DNA from: Candidatus Woesearchaeota archaeon
Lineage (GTDB): Archaea; Nanobdellota; Nanobdellia; Woesearchaeales; DSVV01
Assembly: GCA_018303325.1 (NCBI GenBank)
Contig: JAGVYH010000046.1
Span: 1 to 37,108, forward strand
Direction: 5' to 3'
DNA length: 37,108 bases
A model generated the notes under the pieces. It saw only the letters and a list, made by a program, of their open reading frames with translations, ran no database searches and had not been told where the DNA came from. Shown here in pieces: positions 18,592 through 28,366 of this stretch (within the stretch, counting starts at the first letter, position 1; every line of letters starts with the position of its first letter). The position numbers and the translations under genes were made by a program.

Positions 18592-20367
18592 TTACTTCCC
18601 TTTCCCCATCTTCATCCCTAGCTCATCCAACTGCTCTTTATCAACCTCACTTGGCGAGCCTTCCATCAGGCTTTCAGCGTGTTTTGTTTTAGGGAATGCA
18701 ATAACTTCTCTCAGATTTTCCTCGCCGCAAATCATTGCAACAATTCTGTCGACACCAAAAGCAATGCCGCCGTGAGGCGGAGCGCCATATTTAAAGGCAT
18801 CTAGCAAGAATCCAAATTTATCCTGTGCAGATTTCTTATCCAAGCCAATTGCATTAAACACCTGCTCCTGAATATCTCTTCTGTGGATTCTTATTGAACC
18901 GCCGCCAATCTCAACACCATTCAAAGCAAGGTCATATGCCTTTGCTCTGACTTTGGATGGATGGGCTTCTAAGAATTGTAAATCCTCATCTTTTGGCGAC
19001 GTAAAAGGATGATGAACAGCTACATGCCTTTTCTGGTCTTCATCATATTCAAACAATGGAAAGTCAACTACCCATATAAAGTTCCAATCTTCTTTAGGAA
19101 TGATATCTAATTTTTTGGCAATATGCAATCTTAACTGGCCAAGCGCAGTGTTAACAATATGATGTTTATGATCAGCAATTATTAATAATAAATCACCCTG
19201 ATTCGCGCTCGTTGCAGACACTAATTCTTTCTGCTGCTCTTCACTAAAAAATTTCACACACATACCTTCTAATTTTAAAGCTTCAGATTTCTCCTCTACT
19301 TTTATCCATGCAAGACCTTTTGCATTATATACTTTAGCAACCTGCTCAAGCTCTTCTATTTCTGTTCTTGAAAATTTAGCGCAGCCTCGTGCATTTATGC
19401 ATTTTATCTTGCCGCCATTTTTAATAGTTTCTGTAAAAACCTTAAAACTAGATTTATTTGCAGTTTCAGTTATGTCAATAAGCTGAAGCCCAAACCTTAC
19501 ATCAGGCTTATCGCTTCCAAATTTGTCCAACGCATCTGCATAAGTTATTCTCGGGAAAGGTGTTTTAACTTTCACACCAACAATCTTGAATATTTCTTTC
19601 ATCAGCCCTTCCATAAGCAGATAAATATCTTCCTCTTCAATAAAACTCATTTCAACATCTATTTGCGTAAATTCAGGCTGCCTGTCAGCTCTTAAATCCT
19701 CGTCTCTAAAACATTTTGCTATTTGTACATATCTGTCAAATCCGCTTAACATCAAAAGCTGCTTGAATAACTGCGGAGACTGAGGCAGCGCATAGAATTT
19801 GCCCTGATGAACCCTACTTGGAACAAGATAATCTCGTGCACCCTCTGGAGTTGATTTAGCTAATATTGGCGTTTCAATTTCAAGAAAATCTTCTTTGTCA
19901 AAATAATCTCTGACAATCTTGATAACTTTATGGCGCAAGATAATATTATTTTGAGGTTTGGTTCTTCTAAGGTCAAGATATCTGTAAGTTAGTCTCATAT
20001 CTTCATTAGTAGTAGTTTTTTCTTCCATATCTATAGGTAAGGTATCTGATTTGTTTAGAACAGCAAGCTTATCTGCGAGAACTTCTATTGAACCAGTTGA
20101 AATAGTTGTATTATCCTGCCCTTGTGGTCTTGCTCTTACTCTGCCTGTTACTTGAATTACATCTTCCCTATTCAATGTCTCTGCAAGAGTATAGATTTCT
20201 TTCTCATGATTAGGATCAACTACAATCTGAGTAGTTCCGTAACGATCTTTCAAGTAAAAGAAGATAATGCCGCCTAAATTTTTTACATGCTGCACCCAGC
20301 CGCATAAAGTAATTTTTTTATTTATATCTTTGAGTGCCAGTTCACCGCAAGTATTAGTTCTTAACAT
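18592..20367 (-). CDS. aspS: Aspartyl-tRNA synthetase, bacterial type with GAD insertion
   Basis: MLRTNTCGELALKDINKKITLCGWVQHVKNLGGIIFFYLKDRYG; RYLDLRR; QSPQLFKQLLMLSGFDRYVQIAKCFRDEDLRADRQPEFTQID; GGIAFGVDRIVAMI; start re-set to MLRTNTCGEL. Confidence 0.93.
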   Translation of the reverse strand: MLRTNTCGELALKDINKKITLCGWVQHVKNLGGIIFFYLKDRYGTTQIVVDPNHEKEIYTLAETLNREDVIQVTGRVRARPQGQDNTTISTGSIEVLADKLAVLNKSDTLPIDMEEKTTTNEDMRLTYRYLDLRRTKPQNNIILRHKVIKIVRDYFDKEDFLEIETPILAKSTPEGARDYLVPSRVHQGKFYALPQSPQLFKQLLMLSGFDRYVQIAKCFRDEDLRADRQPEFTQIDVEMSFIEEEDIYLLMEGLMKEIFKIVGVKVKTPFPRITYADALDKFGSDKPDVRFGLQLIDITETANKSSFKVFTETIKNGGKIKCINARGCAKFSRTEIEELEQVAKVYNAKGLAWIKVEEKSEALKLEGMCVKFFSEEQQKELVSATSANQGDLLLIIADHKHHIVNTALGQLRLHIAKKLDIIPKEDWNFIWVVDFPLFEYDEDQKRHVAVHHPFTSPKDEDLQFLEAHPSKVRAKAYDLALNGVEIGGGSIRIHRRDIQEQVFNAIGLDKKSAQDKFGFLLDAFKYGAPPHGGIAFGVDRIVAMICGEENLREVIAFPKTKHAESLMEGSPSEVDKEQLDELGMKMGKGK

Positions 20368-20462
20368 GATGTAATAAAAGAACATAATGGGCTATTTAAA
20401 GGTTTAGGTTTTGAAGGCTTAATCAAAAAATTTAACAAGTTACCATTCTATGCAAAAAACAA

Positions 20463-20699
20463 CAGTGGCTTGTGAGCGAGTGAGCAGTCTAAGGTATCAA
20501 TAAATGATTTTGGTTTACGAGCTCACTCGCAAGCCACTGGCCGGGCGAGGCGAAGCTTTAGCTGAGCCGAGTAGGACTTTTTCAGAGAAAAAGTCCGTCC
20601 GCGCCATGATTGTATCTAACCAACCACATGTATATACTTTTTAGTTGGTTAGATATTCCACAGATCACAACAAATAAGATAGGATGTTTGTGGTCTGTG
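20463..20699. repeat. Array of four different intergenic hairpins
   Basis: Stems 20463-20485/20521-20539; 20574-20582/20588-20596; 20613-20624/20644-20655; 20659-20670/20688-20699. Confidence 0.85.
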
Positions 20700-20782
20700 A
20701 TATTGTTATTTTTTGCTCAGCTCTAAATACTAAAAAAGCGGAATTTTTGGATGAAGCTTGTTTTCAAACTTAAATTATAATC

Positions 20783-21106
20783 TTAACCAAATGTTAAGAG
20801 TTTATCAGAATCCTCAACCAATTTCAACAAATCTTTCATTGTTGAAATTGGACAAACACTACTTCCTTCTTTTTCTCTAGATTTTAAACATGTTCCACAA
20901 GCTAATATCTGCCCTTTGTTTTCAATAAATGAAGTTATTTGTTCTTTGATGTTATATTTTTTGTCATTGATATCTTCTACTTCAACACCTTTGTTTATTA
21001 AGAAAACTTTTACCGTATGATTTGATGTTAGTGAGATAAGACCAAATCTAAAAGCATTCCATACTACTTCTGGCTCATTTGTCGCTATAATTATTCCAAT
21101 CTTCAT
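20783..21106 (-). CDS. DsrE/DsrF-like family protein
   Basis: MKIGIIIATNEPEVVWNAFRFGLISL ... VKVFLINKGVEVE ... GQILACGTCLKSR. Confidence 0.8.
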   Translation of the reverse strand: MKIGIIIATNEPEVVWNAFRFGLISLTSNHTVKVFLINKGVEVEDINDKKYNIKEQITSFIENKGQILACGTCLKSREKEGSSVCPISTMKDLLKLVEDSDKLLTFG

Positions 21107-21131
21107 TTTAATATTCTCATTTTATTTTATC

Positions 21132-21689
21132 TTACTTTACACATACACCATCTTTACAGCCTTTTTCACAGTCAATGTAATCTATCGCATAGTCTTTACC
21201 ATTTTTGCCAACACATTTACCTTCGATTAACCTAACCTTTCCAGAGAAGAAAGTATAACATTCATCTACTTTACCGCTTGGATTGCTGGTTGAATAAGTT
21301 ATTCCTTTGATATATTTAGCATTTGGTGAATCTCCGTCAGTATCACTGCACCAAAAAATATTGAGTTTATTTCCTAAATCTTCGCATTTTTTCATACATG
21401 TAATATATTCTGGGTTTTCTATGTTTTTAGGCGCTGCTGAAGTATCAACTGCTCTTTTTTTACCAGCATCACATTCTTTGACACATTTATCGTAAACTTC
21501 CAATGAAGTTGCCTGTCCTGCTAAATCGTTTCCAGCTTCTTCAGCAACTGCTCCTTCACTAGATGATGAATCTCCTGTTGATTTCAAACCCATATAATAA
21601 TCAGCCAGAATAGCAACCCCAAACATTACAATTATAACTGCAATTACAAACAAATAAACAGAATACTTATTTTTCTCTTTTTTTGCCAT
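21132..21689 (-). CDS. Membrane-anchored Cys-rich protein of unknown function
   Basis: N-terminal TM YSVYLFVIAVIIVMFGVAILADYYMG and repeated CxxxC pairs (KCVKECDAG, CMKKCEDLG, DCEKGCKDGVC). Confidence 0.75.
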   Translation of the reverse strand: MAKKEKNKYSVYLFVIAVIIVMFGVAILADYYMGLKSTGDSSSSEGAVAEEAGNDLAGQATSLEVYDKCVKECDAGKKRAVDTSAAPKNIENPEYITCMKKCEDLGNKLNIFWCSDTDGDSPNAKYIKGITYSTSNPSGKVDECYTFFSGKVRLIEGKCVGKNGKDYAIDYIDCEKGCKDGVCVK

Positions 21690-21788
21690 ATTATCACCTT
21701 TTTTAGATTATTTTTTATGTTGCTTAATTTAACTTAATAAGTTTTTATTAAGCTTGTGCTTTTTATATTTTTCGTATTTATTGACTGG

Positions 21789-23813
21789 CTACTTCCTTCC
21801 CCTCTGCCCTCTATACAATTCTTCGACTTGTTTTAACGTAGAAATATCATTAACATTTCTGTCTTCCCTTAATCTTACAAATCTTGGAAATCTCAAAGCA
21901 TAACCGCTTGAGTATGATGGAGATTTCTGTATTTCTTCATAATGAACTTCTATCACAATTTTTGGCTTAACTTTAACTTCTTGACCTTTTTCTTCTTTAA
22001 TAGATGGTTTTAACATTTCAGTGAGCTTATTAAAGGTTACACCTTCTTCTTCCAATTCTTTAATGCCTGTTCCAACTTTGCCAATTTCAACAATATTGCC
22101 TTCTTCATCTCTGCAGGCAACAACAAAACTAGTCAACCATCCTTTTCTTTTGCCTTCGCCCCATTCTGCGCCAGTTATAACCAAATCCAAGCTTTCCATA
22201 ACAGGCTTAACTTTTACACCATAACCAACTCTTGAGCCTGGTTTGTAAATAGCTTCTAAATTTTTTGCCATTACTCCTTCATTTCCTGCATCCAAAGAAT
22301 TTTGATAAAATTTATTTGCCTCTTCTTCTTTGTTGGTAATTATAATCCTTGATAAAACCATTTTTCTTGGATGCGGGTCAATTATCTTTGAAAGTAATGC
22401 TCTTCTTTTATGAAACTCCTCGTTAATCATGCTTTTGCCATTGTGATAAAGCATATCAAACACATTGACCTCGACAGGGAATTGCTTGGCTAACTCTTTT
22501 ATGTTATAGATTCTTTTTATTCTTTGGGAAATACTTTGGAAGGGGAGATACTGCGTTGTTTTTGGATTAAATCCAACTGCCTCGCTGTCAAGAATCGCTT
22601 CTTTAACATCTTCGCTGACATATTTTTTTACAAATTCCACGACATCAGGAAACTGCTCTGTAACATCTTCAAAACTTCTTGTAAAGAGAACAATCTTCTT
22701 TTGTGTTTTATCTTTTTTACTCCTGCTGTCAACATCATTTTCATTATCAACATTACATTTACTAACAACACCGCCTTTGCCATCAATATTGTTCTTACAA
22801 TCAACAATGTGAATCTCTAACCTAAATCCATCATATTTATACTCGAAAGCGCAGGGTTTACCCACTCTTTCAAATGCTTCAGTTATATTTGCTGCTTTTT
22901 GATAGAGCATAACTTTTACTGGTTTTCCTGGCTTAATATTTATCTCGCTCAGGCCTTTTAATCCTTTTTCTCTTAGGGCAATTATTACATCAGCCCAATC
23001 ATTTGTTATATTATATGCTTCTTCGACTTTCTCAGTGAAATAATTAAACAATTCTCTGGCTAATTCTTTGTCATTTCCCTTATCTTTGTCATTTATTTTC
23101 TCTTTGTCATTTATTTTCTCTTTGTTTTCAACCCCTACTGCTTTTATTTTTAGAATGTTTATCTTGTCAAATTCACTTTTAGAAACAATTGTTTTGTCAG
23201 GCTTAATTTGTTCCTTATCTTTGAAATAAAATTGGTCCCCTTCACCAGAAAGCTCAAGCCCAATGATTAACGGGAACTCGCTCCAGACAATCGCATCCCT
23301 CAAACTTCCAGAGCCGACACCAACACGCATATCTTCAAGAACAGTCCTGATAATATACCTTGCTTCCAATGGCTTTGCGCTTGTAAGAAGCTCTGCAACT
23401 AGCTTTGTTTTCATATCAACTGTTCCTTGGCCTTCCATTCCTGAAAGTTTTTGCAGATTGGAAAAGACTTTTTTTATTGTTAATTCCTGCGAGAATAATG
23501 TTGCCTGTTTCTTCTGTTTAGTATGCATTTCTGAAACAATACCTAAATCACCTGTCTTTTTCCATTCAAGTTCTATTTTATCTGTGTCTATTCCTGTTGC
23601 AGTATTAATTGCTTTTACAACTGAACGTGAGGCCATACCTAATTTCCGTGTATCCCACAGAGGAAAAACCCTTCCTTCAAGCAACAGCATAACCTCTGAT
23701 AACTCTTCTGCTTTGGTTTTTTTGATTAATTGAGAAAGATAATATGTCTTCTCTAATCTTCTGGACGTTGATTCCAGCTTTTCGTATATTTCGCATAAGT
23801 CAATGTATTTCAT
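21789..23813 (-). CDS. lig: ATP-dependent DNA ligase, archaeal LigB type
   Basis: Active-site FEYKYDGFRLEIH, DSEAVGFNP, EGVMAKNLEAIYKPGSRVGYGVKVKP, C-terminal RFPRFVRLREDR. Confidence 0.93.
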   Translation of the reverse strand: MKYIDLCEIYEKLESTSRRLEKTYYLSQLIKKTKAEELSEVMLLLEGRVFPLWDTRKLGMASRSVVKAINTATGIDTDKIELEWKKTGDLGIVSEMHTKQKKQATLFSQELTIKKVFSNLQKLSGMEGQGTVDMKTKLVAELLTSAKPLEARYIIRTVLEDMRVGVGSGSLRDAIVWSEFPLIIGLELSGEGDQFYFKDKEQIKPDKTIVSKSEFDKINILKIKAVGVENKEKINDKEKINDKDKGNDKELARELFNYFTEKVEEAYNITNDWADVIIALREKGLKGLSEINIKPGKPVKVMLYQKAANITEAFERVGKPCAFEYKYDGFRLEIHIVDCKNNIDGKGGVVSKCNVDNENDVDSRSKKDKTQKKIVLFTRSFEDVTEQFPDVVEFVKKYVSEDVKEAILDSEAVGFNPKTTQYLPFQSISQRIKRIYNIKELAKQFPVEVNVFDMLYHNGKSMINEEFHKRRALLSKIIDPHPRKMVLSRIIITNKEEEANKFYQNSLDAGNEGVMAKNLEAIYKPGSRVGYGVKVKPVMESLDLVITGAEWGEGKRKGWLTSFVVACRDEEGNIVEIGKVGTGIKELEEEGVTFNKLTEMLKPSIKEEKGQEVKVKPKIVIEVHYEEIQKSPSYSSGYALRFPRFVRLREDRNVNDISTLKQVEELYRGQRGRK
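23065..23123. repeat. Intragenic tandem 18-mers TCTTTGTCATTTATTTTC in ligase gene
   Basis: Encodes KEKINDKEKINDKDKGNDKE. Confidence 0.85.
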
Positions 23814-23913
23814 GTGTTATTTGTTGTTTATAGAAAGATATATATATTTTGTTGTTAAAGAGGCATTATGGTTGTTATTTAAGTTTTTTCTTATGCTTTA
23901 GGCATATCTATCG

Positions 23914-23933
23914 TTTTGTCGGCTCCGACAAAA
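23914..23933. repeat. Short hairpin TTTTGTCGG-CT-CCGACAAAA
   Basis: Perfect 9-bp stem. Confidence 0.75.
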
Positions 23934-24170
23934 TGATTATTAATATCAACACCTACATTTTTACATGATTCTTTTGCCTTTTCAATAACACCAGCAAATT
24001 TTCTCCACTCAATATAACCCAATAATTTTTGTAAATTTATAACTTCAACTCAACTTGAAATTTTCATAGTATATTTATATAAGAAGAGTTTAAAACATTA
24101 ATAACATAGAATGATTCAAACACAAATAAGAGAGAATAAAGATCTCAAACACAAACAGGAGGTAATCATC

Positions 24171-24914
24171 ATGGAAGAAAAAATGATTTATGTATTCGGA
24201 TTAATTGCCCTAATTGTTGTCGCTGGTATTTTTTACACAATGGGCGAGAAGCAGATTATTGTGTCTTATGACAATACCAATAAAATAAGTGTAAGCGGCT
24301 CTGCTGAAAAAGAGGTCATGCCAGACGAAGCAATACTAATGTTAAGTGTTATAACAGAAGGCAAAGAAGCCAAACAAGTTCAAGACGAGAACAGCGTTAA
24401 TATGAACAATGTAATTGAAGCATTAAAAGCAGAAGGTATTGACAAAAAAGATATTGAGACAACAAGCTACTATTTGTACCCTATGCAAGAATATGATTAC
24501 GAGCAAAAGAAAACAATTGACAAAGGATATAGATTGACAAATACAATAAAAGTTACAACAAGTGATGTTGAAAATGCAGGAAAACTGCTGGATATTGCAG
24601 TAAAAAACGGCGCAAACCAAGTAGAGAATGTTTATTTCCAGCTTTCAGAAGACAAAGAGAAGGAAGTGAAATCTGAGCTGGTTGCAGAGGCAACAAAGAA
24701 TGCAAAAGAAAAGGCAGAAACACTTGCATCAAACCTTGGAGCATCTGTCGGAAAACCAATATCTATATCTGAGTCAAGTTATTATCCGCCAATATATTAT
24801 GCGAAAGGCGTCGCAATGATGGCGGAAACAGCAGCATCAGCACCTTCACCACAAATAAACCCAGAGAGCATCAAAGTAACCTTGACAGTGAATGTGGATT
24901 TTAGTATAGAATAA
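24171..24914 (+). CDS. SIMPL domain (DUF541) protein
   Basis: ISVSGSAEKEVMPDEAILMLSVITEGKEAKQVQDENS; start re-set to ATG at 24171 after AGGAGGT; ORF track start is 24111. Confidence 0.88.
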   Translation: MEEKMIYVFGLIALIVVAGIFYTMGEKQIIVSYDNTNKISVSGSAEKEVMPDEAILMLSVITEGKEAKQVQDENSVNMNNVIEALKAEGIDKKDIETTSYYLYPMQEYDYEQKKTIDKGYRLTNTIKVTTSDVENAGKLLDIAVKNGANQVENVYFQLSEDKEKEVKSELVAEATKNAKEKAETLASNLGASVGKPISISESSYYPPIYYAKGVAMMAETAASAPSPQINPESIKVTLTVNVDFSIE

Positions 24915-24979
24915 AATTAATGTAAGGGTTAGTTAAACCTTTTTTTATTTTTTTAGCTTATTGGATATTTCTTAATTTT

Positions 24980-25130
24980 TTTCTCTTATTCCCAGCTCGT
25001 ACTAGGGACGAAGTCCACAGTCACATGAATTTTCTTAAAGGAATTATAAAAAATCAAATAATTTATTTAAGATGAATAAACTAAGTATCCTCATGAACTT
25101 TGTTGGACATGCCAGGAACTGAACAAAAAT
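24980..25130. repeat. Dispersed element copy E (L-first)
   Basis: GGGACGAAGTCCACAGTCACATGAA ... TCATGAACTTTGTTGGACATGCCAGGAACTGAAC. Confidence 0.8.
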
Positions 25131-25218
25131 TAATAATAACATTTGAAAGATTAAAAATTTAATCAATTTTATTTAATTTTGTATTTGTTTAGTTGATTAA
25201 TTCTTTCTTTATCTTTTT

Positions 25219-25442
25219 TCCGCACACAACTCGTTTGTGGGACGAAGTCCACCGTCTCATGAAAAGTTTTTTACGTTTTTTTAAGCGTTATATAAACAGT
25301 TTAAGTTTAAAATAAAAAACCAAGGACTAAAGTCCTTGGTATTCATTACAAAAAGCTCGATACTGCCATTCATCCCACATTTGAAAAAGTGGGTATTCTG
25401 GCTTTTTTGAGACGTGTGGCTGCGCCCAGGAACTAAACAAAG
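25219..25442. repeat. Dispersed element copy F (L-first), containing the second 84-nt repeat
   Basis: CGCACACAACTCGTTTGTGGGACGAAGTCCACCGTCTCATGAAAA ... TGAGACGTGTGGCTGCGCCCAGGAACTAAAC. Confidence 0.85.
25325..25408. repeat. 84-nt structured repeat, copy 2
   Basis: Near-identical to 8695-8778; terminal hairpin CCAAGGACT-AA-AGTCCTTGG at 25321-25340. Confidence 0.9.
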
Positions 25443-25702
25443 ACCAATTTTTATCTAAACAAGAAATTGTTTTATCAAGATAAGGTTTTTCTCTCCATTT
25501 ATTTATATATTTAAATAAAAAAAATGCCAACAATCTGCAACCTAAATGCCCAGAAATCAAAGATTTCTAGCATATTAGAAATGCTTTTGCATTTCAAATA
25601 GGTCACAGTATTCGCTTTTCCAAATAAACAATAATTATTAATTTTAACTCAAATCAAAGTCATCAATAACTATTTATATTACATTATTTATTCACCATAA
25701 CA

Positions 25703-26371
25703 ATGGCAAAAAACAATTTATTATTAATAGATTTAAGCGATGCAAGGGTAAAGAATCTTGCTGAGACAATTACAAGCGACACAAGCAGAAAGATACTTAA
25801 TCATCTCGCTGAAAAAGAAGACACAGAAGCAAATATATCAAAAAAGTTAGGCATGCCTATATCTACTGTGCATTATCATCTGCAAAAATTGCAGGAAGCA
25901 AGCCTTGTTGTTGTGGACGAGTATCACTACAGCGAAAAAGGCAGAGAGGTTAATCATTACAAGCTTGCAAACAAATATATAATCATTGCGCCAAAAAAAG
26001 TTACAGGTATAAAACAAAAGTTAAAAAACATTCTGCCTGTTGCGCTCATTACTTTAGCAGCTGGAGCATTGTTAAAATTATATACTTATGCTGTTGCTTC
26101 TGGTTTCGGCAGAAACATGTTTATGGCAGCAACTAAAGATTCAGCGCTGCAGGTAGCTGATAAAGCAGCGCCTGTGCTACAAGCGACAAAAGAAACTGCT
26201 GAGGCTGCTACACCTATTGCGCTTGAAACTGCGGGAAAAACAGCAGAAACAATATCTAATCTATCTAATCAGCCAGACATTGCGTTATGGTTTTTAATTG
26301 GCGCTGTTTCTACGATGGCTGTTTATCTAGTTGTTTCGATTATTAAAGATTGGCTGAGGAATAGGGAATGA
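25703..26371 (+). CDS. ArsR-like winged-helix regulator with C-terminal membrane helices
   Basis: TSRKILNHLAEKEDTEANISKKLGMPISTVHYHLQKLQEASLV; C-terminal TM segments. Confidence 0.85.
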   Translation: MAKNNLLLIDLSDARVKNLAETITSDTSRKILNHLAEKEDTEANISKKLGMPISTVHYHLQKLQEASLVVVDEYHYSEKGREVNHYKLANKYIIIAPKKVTGIKQKLKNILPVALITLAAGALLKLYTYAVASGFGRNMFMAATKDSALQVADKAAPVLQATKETAEAATPIALETAGKTAETISNLSNQPDIALWFLIGAVSTMAVYLVVSIIKDWLRNRE

Positions 26372-26441
26372 AGTAAGTTTTACTTGATTCTCACAAAGAT
26401 TTCAATTAACTTTTTATATTCTAAATTTTATTCAATGAACT

Positions 26442-27131
26442 ATGTGGATTGGCCATTTCAAGGTTTGGCATGAGAATTGTATTTATCTCACAAACTCTTC
26501 AAAGTTTAATGTAGTTATTTCAATGTATCCCCTTAATTCTTATGTCGAGGGAAAATACAGATATCACACAAATGTCAATATTTTAAGTGGAAGCCATGAT
26601 GATATCAAACAGTTCATAACTGCAATTAAAAAAGACAAAAGATGTCTTGAGTTTAAAGGGAGTGGGAATGTTTATCTTTCATATATGCGCATGAAATTAA
26701 GTGATTATCATACAACCAATTATTACACACCAAAAATTTTCCTGCTTAAACCTATAATACACAAGGATGGAAAAGAGGAATGGTATTTTGGCGCATGGGA
26801 AAGAGAAATAGTATCAGATTTATACAATTCATTCAAAAAATTTTTTCATGTAGAAATGCTTTCAATCAAAGAGCAGGACTTTACTGACTTGTTTATCCCG
26901 CATATTATGCCTAAAATTACTGAAAAACAAAAAGAAGCTATACAGCTTGCAATTAGAGAAGGATATTATGATTTTCCAAGAAATATACATCTTAACGAAC
27001 TTTCAAAAATAACTGGCGTTTCCAGAGTTACTTATCTGGAGCATTTAAGAAAGGCAGAATGCAAAATTATACCTGAAATGTTTGGATATTCTATAAAAGA
27101 AGATAAGAAAAAGGGAAAAAAGAAAAAGTAG
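26442..27131 (+). CDS. Bat-type HTH transcription regulator
   Basis: ITEKQKEAIQLAIREGYYDFPRNIHLNELSKITGVSRVTYLEHLRKAECKII. Confidence 0.85.
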   Translation: MWIGHFKVWHENCIYLTNSSKFNVVISMYPLNSYVEGKYRYHTNVNILSGSHDDIKQFITAIKKDKRCLEFKGSGNVYLSYMRMKLSDYHTTNYYTPKIFLLKPIIHKDGKEEWYFGAWEREIVSDLYNSFKKFFHVEMLSIKEQDFTDLFIPHIMPKITEKQKEAIQLAIREGYYDFPRNIHLNELSKITGVSRVTYLEHLRKAECKIIPEMFGYSIKEDKKKGKKKK

Positions 27132-27379
27132 GCATATAAATCGTTCACAAGAAAAAAGATTGATTCTAATAAATAAATTTTATTTCTTATCTAAAATATC
27201 ATAAAAGTACCTAACTATGTAGGGTAAATTATAAAATAGTAGTTAGTATATTTACTACTAATAGGGGGTTGATTTACTGCATAATAATGGACTAATATTT
27301 TGTTCCTTTATTTTTTCATTATAATAAATAACAATCATTTGTTTTAACGGCGTTCCATCAATTATAAATCACTTTAACT

Positions 27380-27814
27380 ATGATAATAAACCACATCATA
27401 AAACTAGAAACAAAAGAAGGAGTAAGTTTCTATGACCTAACTCCAAAAATAAAAGAATTTTTGGCAGAAAGCAATGTGAAGAATGGCTATGTATTAGTTT
27501 TCACAAAACATACAACCAGTGCAATAATTATAAATGAGAATGAGGAAAGATTGCTTGAGGATTTCAGGCTTTATTTGAAAAAACTTGCGCCTAAAAATGC
27601 CAAATATCTGCATGATGATATCTCCTTAAGAGACTGCCCACAGAATGAAAGGTTAAATGGCCATTCTCACATTAAAGCACTTTCATTAAATTCTTCTGAA
27701 ATGATTCCTATTATCAATGGAAATATTGGTTTAGGCAGATGGCAGGCTGTTTTGTTCACTGAGCTTGACGGAGGGAGAAACAGAGAGATAATTATTCAGT
27801 TATGTGATGAGTAA
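27380..27814 (+). CDS. YjbQ family protein (UPF0047)
   Basis: VLVFTKHTTSAIIINENEERLLEDF ... NGHSHIKALSLNSSEMIPIINGNIGLGRWQAVLFTELDG. Confidence 0.92.
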   Translation: MIINHIIKLETKEGVSFYDLTPKIKEFLAESNVKNGYVLVFTKHTTSAIIINENEERLLEDFRLYLKKLAPKNAKYLHDDISLRDCPQNERLNGHSHIKALSLNSSEMIPIINGNIGLGRWQAVLFTELDGGRNREIIIQLCDE

Positions 27815-27902
27815 ATTTAAAACCCCTGTTTATTAAAATTAAATTTTAAATTGTGAATAATTTTGAAAAAATATGCTTATACAAATTAAATGGTGAATAA
27901 CT

Positions 27903-28256
27903 TTGAAAAAATTAAGTTTATCAGAATTAAACTTTGAAGAGAGGTTTACTTATGTCAAAAACATTCCTTTTAATGAGAAAGACCTAAACTGTAAGGGCAG
28001 TAAATTTCAGATTGTTAAATTTAAGCCACACACAAGCATTAAGCCACATTATCATAAAAAAACAAAAGAGATATTTTATATTTTAAAAGGAAACGGCACA
28101 ATAATATTAAACAAGATTAAATTCCAGTGCATGCCCGATGATTTCTTTCTATGTGAACCTAATGATGTACATGAATTTGTTAATAACAGCGAAGAAGAAT
28201 TTGTAATTCTTATATTTAAGACAAACGAAGAAGAAGGAGACATGTTATGGAATTGA
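27903..28256 (+). CDS. Cupin domain protein (TTG start)
   Basis: FKPHTSIKPHYHKKTKEIFYILKGNGTIILN ... CEPNDVHEFVNNSEEEFVILIFK. Confidence 0.85.
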   Translation: MKKLSLSELNFEERFTYVKNIPFNEKDLNCKGSKFQIVKFKPHTSIKPHYHKKTKEIFYILKGNGTIILNKIKFQCMPDDFFLCEPNDVHEFVNNSEEEFVILIFKTNEEEGDMLWN

Positions 28257-28366
28257 TTTCTTAAACATAACCTTTTAGCACAAACAAAGAGAACACAACA
28301 AAATATATAAACCAACACATACATTCTAGTTTATGGACATATTGTTTAGTTTATGGTGTTGATAAA

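Noticed and set aside
22524-22820. 98-aa plus-strand ORF within the ligase gene
   Set aside because: Antisense to the ligase; Phe/Ile-rich shadow sequence.
25327-25560. 77-aa minus-strand ORF
   Set aside because: Lies across the 84-nt repeat; the equivalent frame in the 8695 copy has a stop codon, so coding is unlikely.
25565-25600. GAAATGC-TTTT-GCATTTC hairpin
   Set aside because: Only 7 bp in AT-rich DNA; no second copy noticed.
27238-27270. Palindromic TAGTAGT...ACTACTA before yjbQ
   Set aside because: Could be an operator, but short and AT-rich; not distinguishable from chance here.
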